A program made the position numbers and the translations under genes. From NCBI GenBank assembly GCA_029884035.1, contig JAOUIM010000161.1, forward strand, positions 1-7,707: 7,707 nt of DNA, given 5' to 3'. The DNA is from Aquincola sp. Lineage in GTDB: Bacteria > Pseudomonadota > Gammaproteobacteria > Burkholderiales > Burkholderiaceae_C. Positions 6,397 to 7,707 of the stretch are shown here, piece by piece (within the stretch, counting starts at the first letter, position 1; each line of letters begins with the position of its first letter). The notes beneath the pieces are model-generated. The model worked only from the letters and a program-made list of their open reading frames with translations, did not search any database and was not told the origin of the DNA.

Positions 6397-7707
6397 ATGC
6401 ACTCGATGTCAACAAGCACTTCGAAAGTCGTCCGCACGATGTGCCCGATGAATTGCCATCCGACTTTGTGCGGGATGCTGGCTGAGGTCCGCCATGATCG
6501 ATTGATCAGCGTGAAGGGCGATGACGACAACCCGGACAGCCGGGGCTTCTTGTGTATCCGGGGGCAGGCTTCACGCGAGATCTTCGACAACCCCGCGCGA
6601 CTGCTCCACCCTCTGGTTCGCGACAGACGAACCGATGAGTTGAGGCGGGCCACATGGGATGAGGCTCTGCATCGAATTGCTGGAAGCATTCGCCGCTCGC
6701 CACCGGCGGCGACGGCGATCTGGCCAGGCCACGGCACCTTCACGACCAACTACGGCACCCGTATCAGCGCGCAGTTGATGATGCGATTTGCCAACTTCCA
6801 CGGCAGCCAGTTCTGGAACCCCACGATGATTTGCTGGGGGCTGGGTGCATTCGGTCTTGGGCTGACGGGCATGCTCGAGACCAACACCAAGGAGGATATG
6901 GGCGAACACTCGCAGCTGATCGTGCTGTGGGCCGCCAATCTGGCCAGCCAGCCCAACACGGCGCGCCACCTGATGGCTGCAAAGCGGCGCGGTGCGCATG
7001 TCGTGACCATCGATGTTCGCCAGACCGAAGCGGCGGCAAAGTCCGACGAGGTCCTGCTGATTCGCCCGGGCACCGACACCGCACTTGCCCTGGCGTTGAT
7101 GCACGTCATCTGCAAGGAGCGGCGCCACGACGCGGCGTTTGTCGAGCAGCACACCGTTGGCTTCGACCAACTGGCGGCGCAACTGGAGGTGTACACGCCC
7201 GCCTGGGCCGCTCAAGTCACAGGCATCGCGGCAGACCGCATCGTCGATCTCGCTAGGCGCTACGCTGGAACGCGACCGGCCATGATCGTGCTCGGTGGCA
7301 GCTCCATGCACAAGGGCGGCAACGGCTGGGAGGCCGGGCGTGCCATTGCCTGCCTGCCGGGGCTGACAGGCAACGTGGGTATCGCTGGTGGTGGCTTCGG
7401 CCCGCGCCATGGCAGCGGGGCGCATGGGCGCGGCCTAGGCAACATCACCGAGCCCGGTCGCCGGTCGCCCGGCGCGGCCATCCCCAGCCAGATGTCGGCC
7501 GTCACGGCTGCGCTGCGCGACGGCAGCATCAACAACCTGCTGCTGATGGGCAGCAACATGCTGTCGTCGTTTCCCGACGCCAATTCGGTGGCCGATGGCT
7601 TGGCTCGCACCCAGATGGTGGTGAGCTACGACCTGTTCCTGAACGACACCGCACGCCAATTCGCCGATGTCGTTCTGCCCAGCACAGCATGGCTCGAGGA
7701 GCTGGGC
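6397..7707 (+). CDS. Molybdopterin (bis-MGD) oxidoreductase, large subunit, 3' end outside the window
   Basis: Member of the DMSO reductase superfamily of Mo/W-bis-MGD enzymes; 437 codons are present, open to the last base. The N-terminal [4Fe-4S] domain has Cys16, Cys20 and Cys25 (CPMNCHPTLC, spacing CX3CX4C) and the fourth ligand Cys53 in GFLCIRG. WDEAL follows, as usual. Cys146 in MICWG lies where the family's Mo-ligating Cys/Ser/SeCys is expected. A nucleotide-cofactor region follows (VLWAANLASQPN, DVRQTEAAAKSDEVLLIRPGTD), and later LLLMGSN and ADVVLPSTAWLEE. Usual family length is about 650 residues or more, so roughly the C-terminal third, with the MGD-binding end domain, is missing. 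No Tat twin-Arg signal is seen, which suggests a cytoplasmic enzyme. An in-frame TGA at 6352-6354 limits the start to ATG 6397, 6406 or 6439; none has a good Shine-Dalgarno. The substrate cannot be assigned. Confidence 0.9.
   Translation, partial: MHSMSTSTSKVVRTMCPMNCHPTLCGMLAEVRHDRLISVKGDDDNPDSRGFLCIRGQASREIFDNPARLLHPLVRDRRTDELRRATWDEALHRIAGSIRRSPPAATAIWPGHGTFTTNYGTRISAQLMMRFANFHGSQFWNPTMICWGLGAFGLGLTGMLETNTKEDMGEHSQLIVLWAANLASQPNTARHLMAAKRRGAHVVTIDVRQTEAAAKSDEVLLIRPGTDTALALALMHVICKERRHDAAFVEQHTVGFDQLAAQLEVYTPAWAAQVTGIAADRIVDLARRYAGTRPAMIVLGGSSMHKGGNGWEAGRAIACLPGLTGNVGIAGGGFGPRHGSGAHGRGLGNITEPGRRSPGAAIPSQMSAVTAALRDGSINNLLLMGSNMLSSFPDANSVADGLARTQMVVSYDLFLNDTARQFADVVLPSTAWLEELG

Noticed and set aside
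6571..7425. Minus-strand open frame of 284 codons opposite the molybdoenzyme
   Set aside because: The plus strand is uninterrupted from 6355 to the window end with full molybdopterin oxidoreductase motifs. The antisense frame has none.

Overview
The window is GC-rich throughout, with proteobacterial-style coding. The genes have Shine-Dalgarno starts, two encoded proteins carry Sec signal peptides, and one is a bis-MGD molybdoenzyme. The overall style best fits a betaproteobacterium, probably Burkholderiales. That assignment is an inference from composition and gene types; no marker gene is present.

Layout. Positions 1-198 show no gene. A minus-strand gene (199-2670) encodes an 823-residue patatin-like phospholipase whose two catalytic halves are separated by a large multi-pass membrane block. 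Upstream of it on the same strand, after a 159-bp gap with a possible terminator, lies a 311-residue secreted protein of unknown function (2830-3765). A 683-bp gene-free stretch follows (3766-4448). Next is a third minus-strand gene (4449-5897), encoding an exported HAF-repeat protein with a C-terminal fibronectin type III domain. A 499-bp divergent intergenic region (5898-6396) separates it from a plus-strand molybdopterin oxidoreductase (6397-7707), which runs off the end of the window.

The most striking non-coding feature is a pair of 108-bp direct repeats (3986-4093 and 6162-6269; 98 of 108 identical by hand count, no gaps). They sit in the two intergenic regions on either side of the HAF/Fn3 gene. 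Each copy contains the same small hairpins, and the differences between copies fall in loops, in unpaired bases, or as a C-G to U-G change that keeps pairing. Further short homologies flank the repeats. The HAF/Fn3 gene is therefore bracketed by a structured dispersed repeat, which could reflect cassette-like movement, recombination, or simply a common genomic repeat family.

Functional links are limited. The phospholipase and the secreted protein may be expressed together, but nothing shows that they cooperate. The HAF/Fn3 protein and the molybdoenzyme are divergent and look unrelated. I see no phage, transposase, CRISPR, tRNA or rRNA. No complete new system is evident: the repeat-bracketed gene and the membrane-split phospholipase are the items most worth checking.
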